This document shows, piece after piece, positions 8,535-19,444 of a stretch of DNA of 20,252 nucleotides (position 1 is its first letter; each line of letters opens with the position of its first letter). Under the pieces are notes generated by a model that was not told the origin of the DNA, did not search any database, and was given only the letters and a program-made list of their open reading frames with translations. This DNA is from Haplomitrium mnioides (Eukaryota; Marchantiophyta; Haplomitriopsida; Calobryales): assembly GCA_049999725.1 (NCBI GenBank), contig JBNGIS010034447.1, forward strand, positions 1-20,252. The letters run 5' to 3'. The position numbers and the translations under genes were made by a program.

Positions 8535-11500
8535 ATGGCAGATGAAATTTCTCAAATTATAAGTGAGAAATTAAATGAGAATAGCTACAATGTCTAGTCT
8601 ATGAGTACAACTGGATATTTTGAGATAAAAGATTCAACTATGCACCCTATTCACCAGATTGGGAGCATACCTATTTTCATGGAGAATGGTAAGACAAAGT
8701 GTTTGTCTGATGTTTTGCATATTCCCAGAATTCAGAAGAACTTGATTTCAATTGGTCAATGTGTTGAGTAGAACATGCATGTGAGATTTAATCCTACAAG
8801 TGTTTTTATTAAGGACTGGGGGAACAATTGTGACCTCATCACAAAAGGAAGTAGAAATGGAAGAATGTTTACATTAGATGTAAGCATGCCTGAAGTGACA
8901 AAAGCCATGTTTGCACATGATACTAGAGTTGTGTCAGATATCGAGATTTGGCATAAGTGTATTGGGCATGTCAACATACAAAGATTGAGAAGCATGCAAA
9001 AATCAGCGATAGTCATTGGGCTGCCCAAGTTTAAAGTGGAAGGAATGCAGAAGGTGTGTGAAGCTTGCCAAATCGGTAAGCAGTGAAGGAAACCATTTCC
9101 TCATGACACATATATGGCACAGAGGCCACTTGAGTTGATACACTCAGATGCATGGGGTCCTGCAAAAACATAGTCCATTGGAGGATGCACATATTATATG
9201 ACATTTATTGATGATTGATCGCAAAAAACGTGGGTATATTTTATGAAGCAAAAGAGTGAAGTGTTTGATCACTTCAAGAACTTTCAAGCAATGATTGAAA
9301 AGGAGAAAGAACAACCAATAAAGTGTTTGCGGTCTGATGGAGGTGGGGAGTATTTCTCCATAGAATTCAATAAGTATCTATTGAAGGCAAGTACTAAGAG
9401 GTAATAGACATGCAAATATACACCCCAATAGAATGGGGTTGCTGAAAGGAAAAATAGGCATATAGTAGAGGTGGCACATGCCTTAATTAATGAGAAGAAT
9501 ATGCCTTATTATTATTAGGTAGAGGTAGTATCAACAATTGTATACATTATGAATCGTACTTCTACTGCATCGGTTCATGGAATGACACCAAAGGAGAAGT
9601 TCACAAGAAGACGCCCAGATACTTCACACTAAAAATGTTTGGATGTATTGCATGTGTACATGTACTAGCAGAAACACGCATCAAATTGAATCCGAAAGCT
9701 GAAAAGTGTGTGTTCATTGGATATTTGTAGGAGCAGAAAGGCTATAGATGTTTTTATCCTACTATGCAAATGTGTAAGGTAAGTAGAGACATAGTCTTTG
9801 ATGAATTAAGTACATGGTATGGTCCAAAATTTGAGGATGACATAGTTGATGTCAAAGGCAAACAAGGTGTGATAGAATAGAGTCAACAAACACATAGTGG
9901 AAGTAGTAGAGCAACAGTCCATGGCAAGGAAGATTGTGCATCAATTTAGAGCAATGTGCTTCAACTAGTACAACACAAAAAATTGTTGCAGATATGACAA
10001 CAAGGAGTTCTCAAGATGAATCCTATAGCAGTGAGCTAGAGAGTAATGATGAAGAGTTAGAATTTCCTTTAGTTACAATGCTAGGTTCAAGACAGTTGGA
10101 ACAAAAAGTGCAAGGAGTACCTGTACGCAGAAGTGACAAAGTGAAATACTCTATTGACAGATTGGGTATTAAGAGGTTCACTGCATCTCATCATGCACAT
10201 ATGGTGCAGGTTATCATGGAGAAAGAACCTATCAAGTTTGATGATGCTATCGGTGATGAAAGATGGGAGTCTACTATGGTAGAAAAGATGGATGCTCTTC
10301 ATAAAAACCAAACATGGGACATTACTAAAAGAGAAGAAAACCATTGGATGTAAGTGGGTTTACAAGCTAAAGAGATGTAAAGATAGGAGCATAAGTAGAA
10401 TCAAAGAAAGGTTGGTTGCCAAAGGGTATGCACAAACCCAAGGTAGAGATTATGAAGAAACATTCAATCTTGTGGCAAGAATAACAATAATTAGAGCAAT
10501 CATTGCATTGGTTGTAGCAAAACAATGGTACTTACATCAAATGAATGTAAAGAATGCATTTTTGCTTGGGGAATTAGAAGAAGAGGTTTATATGACGTAG
10601 CCACCAGGTTTTGTTGATTTGGAGAATCCAAGTCATGTTTGTAGATTGAAGAAGACATTGTATAGATTAAAGCAAGTGTCACGTGCATGGTCCAACAAGA
10701 TAGGTGAATATCTTGTGATAGTAGGGTTCAAAGTTTCTGATGCAGACTACTCACTATACATCAAAAAAATAGAGAAAGGTACCATGCTTATTCTCATTTA
10801 TGTGGATGATCTCATTATGAGTGGAGATAGTATACAAGACAAAACATAGGTAAAAATGTTACTACAACAAAAGTTTGAGATGAAGGATCTTGGAGATATT
10901 AAGTCATTAAGTTAGAGAAGGGTATTTGGATGATACAAAGGCAGTATGCATTGGACATGCTGTCAAGTATGGGATGACATGTTGCAAACCAATTGCAACT
11001 CCTTTGGATCAGAATTCTAAGCTGAGTAATCACGAAGGAGAGTTGGTGGAAGATCCCACCAGTTACAAACAAATAGTTGGGAGTCTGGTTTATCTCACCA
11101 TCACAAGACCAGACTTGAGTTATGCTGTAGGTCTGGCAAGTCAATGTATGCAAAGTCCACGAAAGCCGCACCTTGGTGCAGTGCGTCATATTTTTTTATA
11201 TGTGAAGTCAACAACTCATTATGGAATGTTCTATGAGAGTGGTAAGAAGCTCCATATTTATGGTTTTACAGATACAGATTGGGCAGGTAGTGTAGGTGAT
11301 TGAAGATCAACAAGTGGATTTTTATTTTCATTTGGTGGTGCTAGGATAGCATGGAGTAGCAAGAAGCAACCAACGGTTGCACTCTCAAGCACATAGGCTA
11401 AGTATAGAGGGTTTAGCCATGGCTACATGCGAGGTGGCATGGCTGCTTAAACTCTTGTATGATTTGGGAGTTAGTGTGAATAGACTAGTGGAGGTTTATT

Positions 11501-11740
11501 ATGACAATTTAAGCAGTATCGAGTTGGCTAACAATCCAATTTTCCATGCATTCTCAAAGCACATTGAGGTGCACTACTACTATATGAAGGAGAAGTATTG
11601 GCAAGGATGGTTGATCTGAAATATTTTAACACCAAGGATCATCTGGCTGATATTTTTACTAAGTTATTGGCCGTAGAGAAGCTGCAAAAATTCAGAGATC
11701 AACTTGGAGTACATGCATTGAGCTCGAGGGGGAGTATTGA
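8535..11740 (+). pseudogene. copia gag-pol remnant: gag start, integrase, reverse transcriptase, RNase H
   Basis: Reading starts at ATG 8535 (MADEISQIISEKLNEN), typical of a copia gag N-terminus, but within about 25 codons it passes to text just before integrase (LSDVLHIPRIQKNLISIGQC, about 8704-8763); the rest of gag and the protease are deleted. Integrase: WHKCIGHV with CEAC (8949-9068) for the HHCC finger, then HSDAWGP (D at 9147), RSDGGGEY (D at 9336) and AERKN (E at 9444), leaving 35 residues between the last two, the expected DD35E spacing. Reverse transcriptase: CKWVYKLK, VKNAFLLGELEEEVYM, and YVDD at 10799-10810. RNase H: TDTDWAGS, then SST-stop-AKY where the stop (11394-11396) replaces the usual Glu. 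The end is HLADIFTKLL. Many in-frame stops (for example 9084, 9171, 9216) and several frameshifts make it non-functional. Confidence 0.92.
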
Positions 11741-12187
11741 GGTTTCAAGCTCTGTCACTCGTTCTATAGTTGGTATACCAGTGTGATCTAGTATTCTACT
11801 GATGGCATACCATGGTGGTATACTAGGGTGATCTGGTATTCTAGTTGTATGGCTAGTATTATGCCAACATATGCAGTGTATGTATGTATGCATGCAGATT
11901 AGGTATTTGGTTAGGGTATATCCCTTGTATTCGTATCGTATGGTTGAGGAGGTAATTTTGTATCGTGTGGCTGAGGATGTATTTGAGTTTGTGTGGCTAC
12001 GGAGGATAGCCTTGTAGGTATATAAAGGGGATGACGGGTCACTCACCCAAGCACACTTGCTTGCTTGCTGTAGAAATACTTTTGCAATAAAGTGTATAAG
12101 AAAAAGCTGACTATATCAGCCTTATGAAATCTCATCTACAGCTCCTAGGTCTCTTTTTGATCTCTCTCTCTCTTTGATTTATCAACA
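11735..12187 (+). repeat. 3' LTR of the copia element
   Basis: 453 bp. It carries the same TATATAAA (12019-12026) and AATAAA (12086-12091) as the 5' LTR. It is longer mainly through a 27-bp tandem duplication, units 11933-11959 and 11960-11986, each beginning GTATCGT. Differences from the 5' LTR are scattered and mostly transitions, so the insertion is old. Confidence 0.9.
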
Positions 12188-12262
12188 ACATTGTGTGAAA
12201 TAGTCCCTTCTCACGGCCAAGGTGCTCTATCATAAATTGCTCAACATGTAGAAAGTGTATGC
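12188..12262 (-). pseudogene. Fragment of an older gene B copy (copy 0), right piece
   Basis: After the target-site copy ACATT (12188-12192), GTGTGAAATAGTCCCTTCTC and the following bases match antisense gene B (GTGTGAAAGAGTCCCTTCTC in the reverse complement of 6365-6460). It continues 7468-7505 across the copia insertion and stops at 12262, where the terminal repeat of copy 3 begins. Confidence 0.7.
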
Positions 12263-12309
12263 AACATATGGTACTTTGAACCAAAAACATGCTACTCAAA
12301 ACATGAACC
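12263..12309 (+). repeat. Gene B-side terminal inverted repeat, copy 3 (left end)
   Basis: It reads AACATATGGTACTTTGAACC inward, then AAAAACATGCTACTC and AAAACATGAACC. It is the inverted partner of 7421-7467 and shares AACA, TACTTTGAACCAA and TGCTACT with the gene A-side ends at 4282-4321 and 19445-19483, as expected for the two ends of one TIR transposon. Confidence 0.75.
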
Positions 12310-13854
12310 TTTTTTTTGGAAAAATTGTGGCTTTTGAGCTCAAAAAACAAAAAAAAACAAGGTAAGTTTTTTAAAACAAAAAGTACATTAGTTTTTGAGG
12401 TTCATTTTTGGCTTTTTCAACAAGCATGAATGAGCAAGAGTCAATTTTGTTATGCAAAATCAAACAAAATTATTAGTTTTTATGAAAATATTGGAAAACT
12501 CAAATTTGATGAAAAGTATAAAAATTATAGTAAGTTTTCACAAAAAATTGCATTTATCATTGATTACAATTTGAAGCCCAAAAATTGAAATACATGTCAT
12601 AAGAAACTATTTGGAAGTATGTTTGATTGCACAAACTCTATACGCGCATTGACATGATGCTCTTTGAAATGTTGTTTTGGAAAACAATTACAAAACATAA
12701 AGAAAAGCCCAAGAGAACTAGAAGTCAAGGGAATGAGTTTGCAATCGTAGACACAGAAACCAACAAAATGAAACATTGCATGGATTTAGGAGCTCTATTT
12801 CAAAGTTCAAGCAAGAAAGAAGCTTTCACTTGTAGTTGAAAATCTATGCATGCAAAAGTTAAAGTAGGCTTTTAAAAAAAGGTTTCAACATTTAAAAATT
12901 TTCATAATTCAACGAAGCATATACACAAACGAATCATAGTTCATAATCAAAAAGGAAGTAGCTAAGGAGATTGAATTAAGAGTGTAAACAAGAAATATCT
13001 CCAAGTTTTAGACTTGATTCAACCAAACAAAGGTCTCAAGATCTACAAACGAGTCTTTGACTTGTGTACAAACTAAGTTGTAACCTGTAGTCTTTGTATG
13101 TAGAAGCTTGAGGATTGTATATGAGAAGTAGAACTTGTAGAAGGCTTAGACCTCCACCCCAAAGTCTATGCACACATAGAAATCCAAGCTCAATATCTGA
13201 ACACTCCACCCCAAAGTCTATGACCGCATAGGAATCTAAACTCGTCATCTGAACACTCCACAACAAAGACTGACAAGAATCTAGGTTTTAAGTTCCATAG
13301 AAGAGTTTTTATATGCATAATATTTTGATTTGCAAATCAAAGACTACGCGTGCATAGGCTTCAAACTTTTACAACTAAGGATACAAACGGTAAATGTTCT
13401 ATTTTTTGCAACAAAGCACACAAAATATTTCGTTTTCTAATTTAGAATCTAAAAGTAAAATAGGTACAAAGCTCTACATTTGAGTTAAAGCACGCCAAAG
13501 GTTTTAAGTTATACATCAAAATCCTTACAAGCAAAAATAAGTAGTCAATTTGGGCAGATGCTTTAGCGATACAATAACCTTAAACTCTTCTAAAAAACAC
13601 TAAAGTTGGAAACAACATACCTACATTTTGGAGAAGAAAATGTTTTACAAAGCAAATGGAAATTTTAACTAAAGATTTAAGTTTTATTTATAGAGAATAA
13701 CATTCAACTTGGAATGATTTATAGTAAAAAGTTCAAGGTGGCAAATAAATTCAACAAATTGCTTCATAACATTCTCATGTACTTTACAAAATAATAATCT
13801 TAAAGTACAATGTGCTTGAAAATACACAATATATACTAAAATTCTTAAATTACT
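12310..13854 (-). repeat. Gene B-side subterminal region / gene B 3' flank (copy 3)
   Basis: 1.5 kb with no supported gene. 12310-12780 pairs with 6947-7420 of copy 2. 12790-13877 has no counterpart in copy 2; it is flanked by the direct repeat TGGATTTAG (12781-12789 and 13878-13886). It holds palindromic cores near 13163, 13215 and 13345 and a 52-bp tandem duplication. The rest is AT-rich. Confidence 0.65.
13152..13268. repeat. 52-bp tandem duplication containing the palindromic core
   Basis: Units 13152-13203 and 13204-13255 both start CTCCACCCCAAAGTCTATG and end TCTGAACA; a partial third unit follows to about 13268. The central CCTATGCGxxCATAGG-like palindrome is included in each unit. 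Confidence 0.85.
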
Positions 13855-15515
13855 TTAGTCACTTGTCTTGACTTCTTTGGATTTAGCTTTAGAAGATTCA
13901 TCAAGATTTAATTGATTTGTCTCAATGTTAATGACAACGATTGAATCTCTTTGAAACATTTTAGAACTGAGGGTTTTTTGTCTTTTGTACTCAAATAGAT
14001 TTGCTTTAATGGTAGCTGGAGTGGTTTTCCTCAATTGGTTTTTTTGTGTTGAAGAAAATCAAAAGACAAAATCGTGATTTGTATCACATCAAGTACATCA
14101 ATATGTAGCTTAGACTTGGGTTTCTTTTTTGTTGCTGCTATTTTTTTTTTGAAGTATTGTCCAGAAAATGCATCCTCAACCTGACAGGCAAACCATTGAA
14201 CACGTACTTGTTTTGAGTTTGGGGGATCTTCTTCTTCAAATGAAAACACTTTGAGAACTTTGGCAACTCAAAATAATATGCTCTTTGGATCCACAGATGC
14301 AACAACACAAATAAACATTCTAGCTTTTATCTCATATAGATTGCCAAATTTATGTCGCATTGAGTATTGTACAAAAGAGTCCCTTCTCGCGGCCTAGATG
14401 CTCCATCATAGATTGCTTCACGTGTAGAAAGTATTTGTTGTACCGGTGTATCTTCTTCTGTCTATAGAGCATCAAGTTGAGAATCTAAACAATCATTTTG
14501 AGAATCATTACAAGTGTTTGACTGTTGTGAAGGTGGAAAGGCAAATTTTGCTTCGAGTCGTCGTCTTGTTTTTTCAAGGATGTAGGCTGCAATCTCTTGT
14601 TGGGCAAGAAAAAGTCATTCCACCATTGAATATCAAAATCTATAAAGAACTTGTAGTAGTTCTCACTTACATTGTCCTTTATTGTAAAGACCACTTTCTC
14701 GCTATCAACTTCTCTCTCTTCCTTTTGAGATCTTTTGATTTTAGAATATGCCTTGAGAAGAATCAACATTGAACTTAAAATTTCTCTATCCACTTTAGGT
14801 AAACACTTGAGTTGACAAATACCATCCGGAGGTAACCAAAATTCATGTGTTGAAAATTGTTTGCTCCAAATCTTTGTCTTGGAATCATTTAACTAGAGCT
14901 TGAATTGTTGATTAAAGGTAATGTCATGTATCCTTTGAACTAGAGAAGGACGTTGGTGTAGAAACATTTTGAAATCCCAGGTTTCTAACAAAAGAATTAC
15001 TTGAGGTTTAGGACTATAGAATAATTGAAGCGCTTCGTTGAGACATGTAATTGTAAAAGCTTTGACACATTTCAAACACTTCGAGAATTGGCTGAAAATT
15101 TGATCAATTTGATAAGAGTATTCTCTTACTCTTATTCTCTCGTGTCATGTTGTCCAACTAAAGGTACAAAGTTGGAAGCAACGACCCTTGAAAGTCACAT
15201 AATATTTTGTTGAGCACAGTAGCTATCAAACTAGAATCACTTTTGAAGTTTTCTTAGGTTAAGAAGACCCTTGAAGAAAAAACATGATTGAATATTAAAG
15301 CACCAACAACATGCAAACCACCAAACAATCTTTATCAATGTTTTTTGGTGGCAAAGGCTAATGTCGAATAGCAATTTTCTTCTGATCCATTTCATCAATG
15401 ACAATTCCCAAGTACTTTGGACCATCGCCATAACATTTTCTTTGATGGTTTGCAAGTTTTGTTCTTTCTTTCATTTGTTAGTCATGATGAAGAAACAATT
15501 GGTGATTATATTTGA

Positions 15516-16373
15516 CTGCATCATCACAAAGCACGAAAGACATAAAAATAGTTCAGTACAAAATATGTAGATTTTTGGAGCTCCAAAAGACAATCTAATG
15601 TGCTAAAAACATTCAAATAATCTTAAACAAATGTTTGGATTGGTAGAAGTGAACATTTTTTAAAAGATTAAAAATAAATTTTAGGTAATTGTAAAGGAAA
15701 ATCTGTTTGACTTAAAGTAAACAAAAGTTTTTAAAGAAGAAAAACAAGATTTACTAATAAAGAATCATAAATTGGAACTAGAGTTTCAAAGGTAGCTTGG
15801 ACTCTTTGTTTGCAAAAGATAAAAAAAACCTAGAACACATCCTATGCATGTTTAGTATAAGTGAAGACAACAATTGATCGTATGCACGCATGGGATCAGA
15901 GCAACAAAGCCAATACTATGACTTTCTTTGACTATTGTCGCAACTGGCTTTAAAAGAAACAAGAATAAATCCTATGCACGCATAGGATCTGAAAACAACA
16001 AAAATGGTTCTTGTTATTGTTTTTCTTGCAAATGGCTATTGATTCAAAGTAACAAAAGCAAAACTTGTTGCAAGGGCAAAGGTCACCATCAAGAATCAAA
16101 TTCATTTCCTTGCTTTATTCAATAATAGACAAGGTTTGGATTCAAACTAAAAACAACTAACCCTATGTGAGCATAGACTCTGTTCTCACAACTCATGTTG
16201 CTAAAAATCAATTGACTCAAATCTTGTTTCCTGAACAACTTAACAAAAAAAAAGATATTTTAGCGCTAAGTTGAGAAAACATAACATCTCTAGAAGTAAG
16301 CTTTCAGTCTAGAAAAAAATACATGGATTAACCAAAGGTTTCAAAAGAGAAGAAATTTGTTACCTTTGTTGGA
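15516..16373 (-). other. Intron of gene B (copy 3)
   Basis: The donor on the minus strand is AAAG|GTAACA at 16373 and the acceptor is GATGATGCAG ending at 15516. It holds spaced palindromic cores near 15842, 15880, 15973 and 16163 (CCTATGCACGCATAGG at 15971-15986 is the clearest). The 5' two thirds match the intron at 5589-6230. The donor is conserved in both copies; the acceptor position is my best choice and could shift. Confidence 0.6.
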
Positions 16374-17738
16374 CTCCGAGATAGATTTTTCTCGCAATGA
16401 TTTTATTTCTTCGCATGTTTCACAAACAATAAATATATTGTGTTGTGGAATTTTACATTTGGAAAATGAGTTCTCCAATGTTTTGTGAAACCCCAGAAAC
16501 TAAGAATACCATATGGATCTTTCTCTTTCAAATAAGTTGTGTAGTAGTCATAAACTTCCCATTTTGTAAAATTATCAAGGAAGTTATAAACTTCATGAGT
16601 GGGCATTCTCTCGTAGTGTCCCTAGAAAAAACTATCCATCCACTCACGCACAAATACTCCTTTAGCGAATAATTCTCTTTTTTCCAAAAATGCCTCTAGG
16701 ATATGAGTTTTTGAGATTTTGAATCCTTTGGATTCTATCATTCCTTATTGATAATGTTAATTTGAAGGCACTTCTACATCCAACAGTATTGCCAAGCAGA
16801 GTAAATTGATTGTGAACATCAAAGTCTTTTCTTGGTATTCTCCAATGTAGTGTGATATCTCGAATCTTCATGCTTTATCAAAAATATGTTTCTCTCACAA
16901 TTCTGAAAAATCTGTCTTGCACAACAACAAGCAATTATTTCGACAACATGAAATTCTTCTCAATTTAGAAATTGACATTAGATTGAGCTTTTTCTTCACA
17001 AAGCTCTTGTAAAGATAGACTTTTCACGTAAGGTGTTTATCCGTTTGGGTTTTGGCCCAGACAAAGAATTCTTAAGATGTGATGGTTGGCTCAATCCATA
17101 GGCAAATCCAACAATCAGAGATATTTCATCGTATTGAAGATCTTGATCATCATCGTAGACATTGTTTGTTTCTTTGCAAAAAGCTTTCAAAGGATGAGGT
17201 ACTCCTTGAGGATTGGGAGAGCTGCACATTCCGAAACTGAATCTTGATCAATATCCTGATTATTAGGAAAAACAATTTGTAATATGATCAGTATCATTGG
17301 CAATAACTCAAACGAAATATTGATTGAATGAGACTCTTTGCTAGAATCATTTCCCAAACTAACGTCTGAAGATTCCTCCAAAAAAAATTGGTTTGTTTGA
17401 GATTTCCCAATCTCATTGAGAGGTTCTACTTGAATTGAAATCACTCATTGTTTGAGTGGTGCTATCGAGGATAGTGATTCATCTCGAAAATTGAAACCAT
17501 CCATAGATGGTATGCTTTTGTGTTTTGAACAAACACACTTTGATCATGAATATCGAGGTCTCTTTCAGTTGAGGACGAAGAGAGGTTCACAACCATCTGG
17601 AAATTTTGAGTTGAATATCTTTCTGTTGATCTGTTGGAGTAGTCTTAAGAAAGATTCAACTTTGACCGCCTGATCGGCAACAAAGATCTTGTGCTTGCAA
17701 AAGTTTGTTTCTTGAATTCTCTACAAGCATTGGGTCTC

Positions 17739-17858
17739 CTCTTTGATTGTTTGCGCGCAAATTGTTCACTCCTTAATCCTATGCGAGCATTAGGTTCACT
17801 CCTTGACCCTATGTGCGCATAAGGTTCAGTCCCTCATCCTATGAGAGCGCAAGGTTCA
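17739..17858 (-). repeat. 30-bp coding repeat in the gene B N-terminus (four units)
   Basis: Units 17739-17768, 17769-17798, 17799-17828 and 17829-17858 are in phase with the reading frame and give decapeptides such as RSEPNARIGL and RSEPYAHIGS on the minus strand. Each holds the CCTATGCGxGCAT core seen in the non-coding arrays. One stop (GAG or GGA context changed to TGA) interrupts the outermost unit. Confidence 0.75.
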
Positions 17859-18075
17859 CCTTCTCGATCTTCTCGAGTGGAGGTATCTGATTCAATAGAA
17901 GCTATTTTTTTCCCAATATACTTGCCATCACACTTGACGTTTTTGGTAGTCCATTGCTTACCTCCAAAGAATTGCGGTTTGAACAAATCTCAACCTCCAT
18001 GTAAAAAATAACACTTTTTTATGAAGATGAATCTTGGAATTCCAATCTTTTCTTACCCTTAAAAACTCCAGCCAT

Positions 18076-18534
18076 TGATAAAGCTCACTAAAAATGAACT
18101 ATTTGAAGAAACAATTTTAATAAATTTTGTCAACCTCTAACGACCTACTTAAAATATGTGTTTTTACAGAAATTTCCACAAAATAGCTAAATTGGGAACT
18201 TTTTGTGAAGAAAATAAAAAAAAAAACAAATTGGAAGGATGAAAACAAGCAATGCTTTAAATACTAATTTTTCTGCACCATGTGAACCTTCGTGTCAAAA
18301 GCTCTGCGAATCATTTTTTGGCAGGAAAAGGCATTTTTTGAGATCCAAGTATAAATAGAGCGTTAGTGGAAAGTTTCTTTCCATTATCGCGAGTTCACTT
18401 TCCAGCTTTTGTTTTCCTCTCATCCTATTTTTGTATTTCCTTATTATTTTGCCTATTTCAGCCTTCCAAAATTTTCAAACTTTTGCTCCTAAGATTTTTT
18501 ACCTCAAATTCTACTAGTTTTAAATTTTTGGAAA
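18076..18534. promoter_or_regulatory. Divergent promoter region between gene B (-) and gene A (+)
   Basis: 459 bp between the two start codons, AT-rich, with no open frame supported. TATAAATAG at 18350-18358 lies about 180 bp before the gene A start and would give a leader with the pyrimidine-rich stretch 18390-18480. A weaker TATTTAAA on the minus strand (18264-18257) sits about 180 bp upstream of the gene B start. Promoter activity is inferred from motif and position only. Confidence 0.55.
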
Positions 18535-19444
18535 ATGGCATCACAATTCAACCGAAGCCTTACAAGTATTCAAATGCTATTAAGGCTCTCGAGCTCAAAA
18601 TATTAGATTGGAAATGGCTTGTAAACTATAGATCCTTGAAAAATCCTGATCAACACTTTTACCTTTTTGCTGGGGAAGGTGAGAAATTCAACCTTGGCCT
18701 TTTTCCCAAATCACCATGATAAGAGAGGGCCAGTGAGCCCACATCAGGCTGCTTGTATAGCCTTAGGATACCATTACCTTGTACAAGGCATCTCACAAAT
18801 GATTTGCATTTTCCAAGATAAAGGAGAGGGACATTTTTGCCAAGCAACTTTAGATGAAAAAGGAAGACAACAAGGTAAGATTTGAAAACCCTTTCTCTTT
18901 GGTTTTCTTTCTTGACTTACTTGGAAGCCTATGCGCATATGGACCTAAGGAGTCTATGCGCACATGGACCATGGAGTCCATACATGTTTGGACCTTGGAG
19001 TCCATGTGCACATGGACCTGAGAGTCCATGCATGCATAGGCTTGAGCAGATCAATGCTTATATAAGCTCCAAGGTCCATGCGTGTTTGGACTCCCAAGTC
19101 CATGTGCGCATGGACTCTCGGGTCTCTGCACGCTTAAAGTTCAAAGTTTTTGTTTTGTTTTCAAGTTCACACAATATTTGGTGGACTTTGTGGATGGCTA
19201 CCCTAATGCAAAGCGTGTTGAGCGAGATTTTATTAAGATGGCCATTAGCATCAAACTGCTAAAGCCTAAGCAGAGTGTCCACGTTAGGCAGCTTGTGTCG
19301 CATCCTAGTGCGGCAACCATGTCAACCTTAGCAATGCCAAGAATATCTGCTGCAAAAATGAGAAAAGTGGTAGAGCTAGTGGAGGCTCCGAGAAAGAAAT
19401 AACATGTTGTCACAAAGAAAAAGCATGTACCAGCTCCAGTTATT
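18535..19444 (+). pseudogene. Gene A (copy 3), 5' part, cut by the insertion of copy 4
   Basis: The first ATG in context is GAAAATGGC at 18535. The frame that looks conserved (ITIQPKPYKYSN, then KALELKILDWKWLVNY and LFAGEGEKFNLGLF) is shifted by one base from that ATG, so an indel lies near the start. Another shift near 18700-18715 leads to GPVSPHQAACIALGYHYLVQ. The first exon ends at 18874 (CAAG|GTAAGA). The second starts at 19166 (FTQYLVDFVDGY) and matches exon 171 onward of copy 1: PSAATMSTLA against LSAATFSTLA, and a basic Lys-rich linker. At 19444, inside codons matching APVV of copy 1 (about 435-446), the text changes abruptly to the terminal repeat of copy 4. The ParB-like and methyltransferase parts are therefore absent. 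I do not recognise the N-terminal region. Confidence 0.7.
18875..19165 (+). other. First visible intron of gene A (copy 3), with a 24-bp repeat array
   Basis: The donor GTAAGATT at 18875 is strong. The acceptor TTTTCAAG ends at 19165, where copy 1 has TTTTCAG. The array at 18939-19133 fills two thirds of the intron: units start at 18939, 18964, 18988, 19012, 19036, 19060, 19086 and 19110 (24-26 bp each), with TGGACC..GGTCCA-type arms and TGCGCACA-type centres, preceded by a partial unit from about 18921. Confidence 0.75.

Larger units (their letters stand above)
7506..12187 (+). mobile_element. Decayed Ty1/copia LTR retrotransposon
   Basis: LTRs are 7506-7927 and 11735-12187, with a primer-binding site just after the first and a purine tract GAGGGGGAG (11726-11734) just before the second. 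The order of integrase before reverse transcriptase and RNase H is the copia order. Both LTRs begin TATTGAG and end TCAACA, a near match to the usual TGTTGA..TCAACA. Flanks are GCGTT (7501-7505) and ACATT (12188-12192), a 5-bp target duplication differing by two G-to-A changes; the intact gene B copy has GTGTT at that point. Most of gag and the protease are missing, so the 4.7-kb element is non-autonomous. Confidence 0.93.
13855..18075 (-). pseudogene. Gene B (copy 3): DDE transposase, most complete copy
   Basis: It starts at ATG 18075-18073 (MAGVFKGKKRLEFQDSS) and ends at TAA 13857-13855 (KEVKTSD). The N-terminal region carries four 10-residue repeats (see 17739-17858), then an acidic/Ser-rich region, Cys cluster (about 16918-16955), FTKHWRTHFPNVK (about 16460-16500) and CETC. 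After intron 16373-15516: KERTKLANHQRK, YLGIVIDEMDQKKIAI with the first catalytic Asp (IDEMDQK, 15399-15379), then LYL-stop-LDNMTRENK (15157-15131), DQIFSQF (15105-15085), a long C-terminal stretch, and RVRVQWFAC (about 14200). These boxes match a DDE transposase family known from plants, algae and protists, in which they read IDGMDQxK, QLDNxxRENK and VGHTHEDIDQxFS. The copy is dead: Gly to Glu in IDGMDQ, Gln codon to TAG before LDN, about 40 residues missing between RENK and DQIFS, a one-base loss near 16455 and many stops. Its partner is gene A, divergent at 18535. Confidence 0.8.

Noticed and set aside
14446-14772. Plus-strand open frames over 14446-16125
   Set aside because: They are shadows of the minus-strand transposase gene and its intron, which show recognisable motifs.
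18366-18534. N-terminal extension of gene A upstream of 18535 (hydrophobic, Phe/Leu-rich, resembling a signal peptide)
   Set aside because: It begins at a GTG right after the TATA box and is better read as a pyrimidine-rich 5' leader.
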